This document shows, one piece after another, positions 62,565 to 64,000 of a DNA stretch of 64,000 nt. Source of the DNA: Flavobacteriaceae bacterium. GTDB lineage: Bacteria; Bacteroidota; Bacteroidia; Flavobacteriales; Flavobacteriaceae. The position numbers and the translations under genes were made by a program. The stretch covers positions 1-64,000 of the forward strand of contig JAQWSN010000021.1 in the NCBI GenBank assembly GCA_029243165.1. Direction: 5' to 3'. A model generated the notes under the pieces. It was not told the origin of the DNA, made no database searches, and worked only from the letters and a program-made list of their open reading frames with translations. Position 1 is the stretch's first letter. Each line of letters begins with the position of its first letter.

Positions 62565-63113
62565 ATGAGTTATAAAAGTCTGTTAGTTTGTGTAATTGTA
62601 GCGTTAGGAATGCAGTCTTGTTTTGATCCTTCCAAACCCAATTACCAGTATTTTCCCAACATGTACGAACCGGTAGGTTATGAAACTTACGCTGATACAG
62701 ACGCTTTTGCAAATGGAATTGAGGCGCAAATACCTGTTGAGGGTTCCGTAGCTAGAGGATGGGAACCTTATGATTATCCCGATACAAACGAAGGATATGA
62801 AGCTGCAAAAGCAGAATTAAATTCACCACTTTTAGCCACAGAAGAAAACTTAGCCAATGGCAAAGAACTTTATGGTATTTATTGTGCCGTTTGCCATGGG
62901 AATAAAGGAGATGGACAAGGAATTTTAATGACAAGAGAGAAATTTTTAGGGGTTCCTAGTTATGCGGATAGAGAAATTACACCAGGCAGTATTTACCATG
63001 TATTGATGTATGGTAAAAACGCGATGGGATCCCATGCTGGTCAAGTCAATGCTGAAGAGCGATGGCAAATTGCCCAGCACGTGATGGAATTAAGAAATAA
63101 GTTAGTTAAATAA
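62565..63113 (+). CDS. actE: Alternative complex III subunit ActE, monoheme cytochrome c lipoprotein
   Basis: This 182-residue protein starts with a signal peptide ending in a lipobox-like MQSC with C19, so it is a membrane-anchored lipoprotein. One heme c site is present, C107-A-V-C-H111 in IYCAVCHGNKGDGQG, with a possible axial Met near the C-terminal half (NAMGSHAGQV). ActE is the electron exit cytochrome of the complex. It starts directly after the actD stop and precedes actF by 15 bases. Confidence 0.93.
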   Translation: MSYKSLLVCVIVALGMQSCFDPSKPNYQYFPNMYEPVGYETYADTDAFANGIEAQIPVEGSVARGWEPYDYPDTNEGYEAAKAELNSPLLATEENLANGKELYGIYCAVCHGNKGDGQGILMTREKFLGVPSYADREITPGSIYHVLMYGKNAMGSHAGQVNAEERWQIAQHVMELRNKLVK

Positions 63114-63128
63114 CATTAAGGCAAACAA

Positions 63129-64000
63129 ATGATGTACACCTTTCCAAACAAACTTAGAAATTTAGCCTTTGTGTTTATGGCTGTCGGTTTCATAGGACTC
63201 GTCTATGGTTTTATTACGACACCTAACACAGTTGAAGAAGCTAAAGCTATTGCTGCCGCAAATCATGGAGAGGGACACGGGACTTCTCATGAATCATCTG
63301 ATACGCATTCAACACCTGATGCAGAGACTGCAACTGCTTCTGATGAGGCTCACGCAGAGGATAATCACACTACCGTTGATCATGGTGAATCACATGATGC
63401 AGAACACGATTTACATGTTTATCACCAATTAAAAAATAAACCTTGGGCTGCATTGTACGTAGCTGCTTTTTTCTTTTTTATGATTTCCCTCGGCGTACTA
63501 GCATTTTATGCGATTCAACGTGCAGCACAAGCCGGTTGGTCTCCAGTACTTTACAGAGTCATGGAGGGAATTACAGCCTACCTTCTACCAGGGGGTATTA
63601 TTGTCATAGTAATTTTAGCTCTTTCAGGAATGCACCTGAATCATCTTTTTATCTGGATGGATCCTGAAGTAGTGGCTCACGATAAATTAATTGCAGGGAA
63701 AACGGGATTCTTGAATGTACCTTTCTTCCTAACTAGAGCAGTGATATTTCTATCAGGCTGGAGTTTGTATCGTTATTTCTCAAGAAAATTTTCTCTTGCC
63801 CAAGATTTGGCAGACGACATTTCTAACCACAAGAAGAATTTTAGAATCTCAGCTGGATTTTTAGTTTTCTACATCGTTACTGAATCCATCATGTCTTGGG
63901 ATTGGATCATGTCCATAGACCCTCACTGGTTCAGTACTTTATTTGGGTGGTATGTTTTTGCCAGTATGTTTGTGTCAGGGATAACAGCAATTGCACTCAT
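63129..64000 (+). CDS. actF: Alternative complex III subunit ActF (partial, runs off the window)
   Basis: From the ATG ATG pair at 63129 the frame stays open for 290 codons to the window end. ActF is a second membrane subunit structurally related to ActC. The visible part has one N-terminal helix, then a His/Asp/Glu-rich loop of about 60 residues (roughly 50-110) with about eleven histidines, and then several helices. Segments such as ALYVAAFFFFMISLGVLAFY and RVMEGITAYLLPGG are typical of flavobacterial ActF. The C-terminus is outside the window. Confidence 0.92.
   Translation, partial: MMYTFPNKLRNLAFVFMAVGFIGLVYGFITTPNTVEEAKAIAAANHGEGHGTSHESSDTHSTPDAETATASDEAHAEDNHTTVDHGESHDAEHDLHVYHQLKNKPWAALYVAAFFFFMISLGVLAFYAIQRAAQAGWSPVLYRVMEGITAYLLPGGIIVIVILALSGMHLNHLFIWMDPEVVAHDKLIAGKTGFLNVPFFLTRAVIFLSGWSLYRYFSRKFSLAQDLADDISNHKKNFRISAGFLVFYIVTESIMSWDWIMSIDPHWFSTLFGWYVFASMFVSGITAIAL

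Noticed and set aside
1-64000. Search for insertion sequences, prophage, CRISPR arrays, toxin-antitoxin or defence islands
   Set aside because: I saw no transposase, integrase, regularly spaced repeats or defence-type genes, and gene order and composition look like uninterrupted core chromosome.

Overview
This 64 kb window is AT-rich chromosome from a free-living aerobic member of the Bacteroidota, most likely a marine-type Flavobacteriaceae. The evidence is: a complete start to an alternative complex III operon (actA to actF), oxygen-dependent hemF and HemJ, a class Ia ribonucleotide reductase, Bacteroidota-style promoters (TAnnTTTG boxes), very few Shine-Dalgarno sites, several TTG starts, and families such as DUF2723, DUF3109, a PorP/OprO-like porin and SPOR proteins. 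I see no insertion sequence, prophage, integrase, toxin-antitoxin locus, CRISPR array or classical defence system. It reads as core genome.

Layout. (1) 1-1782, minus strand: start of a DEDD exonuclease gene (cut by the edge), a serine hydrolase and an O6-alkylguanine methyltransferase. (2) 1896-6622, plus: a tight four-gene trans-4-hydroxyproline catabolic operon (deaminase, semialdehyde dehydrogenase, epimerase, FAD dehydrogenase). (3) 6629-15800 and 20368-20904: a heme supercluster. hemA-hemC-hemD-hemE-hemF, a Na+/H+ antiporter and hemB run on the minus strand. Divergently, an AraC-type regulator, hemH, a MATE exporter, a large BNR-repeat secreted protein, the protoporphyrinogen oxidase HemJ and a histidine kinase run on the plus strand. 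(4) 22370-28436: mixed housekeeping genes (PlsC, bacilliredoxin, TerB/J-domain protein, HupE-like protein, dCMP deaminase, S41 protease, MarC, DUF3109). (5) 28661-38859: nrdB-nrdA, a phosphate porin plus PiT transporter with a PhoU-like tail, dGTPase, a metallophosphoesterase and a cysteine-less thioredoxin-fold protein. (6) 38849-51048: a giant DUF2723 membrane protein, tRNA-Gln with promoter and terminator, a second BNR-repeat protein, a MoxR-type AAA+/VWA pair, and a diheme cytochrome/beta-helix pair. (7) 51251-55690: rimP-nusA-infB behind an attenuator-like hairpin. (8) 56232-64000: alternative complex III actABCDEF, running off the right edge.

How it fits together. All steps from glutamyl-tRNA to heme except the aminomutase HemL are encoded within 15 kb. 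Heme made here would feed the c-type cytochromes of complex III at the right end and the SO2930-type diheme cytochrome. dCMP deaminase, ribonucleotide reductase and dGTPase, all within 12 kb, set deoxynucleotide pools, and two of them share a near-identical promoter block. The hydroxyproline operon would convert collagen-type hydroxyproline to 2-oxoglutarate.

Most of the window is well understood. The parts I would look at first are the non-coding ones: the 16-bp inverted repeat built on tandem TTGACAAAA units before nrdB, the terminator-like hairpin abutting the rimP start codon, and the hairpin in the dgt leader. After those come the uncharacterised protein pairs at 45968-51048. I did not find a clear-cut, wholly new system.
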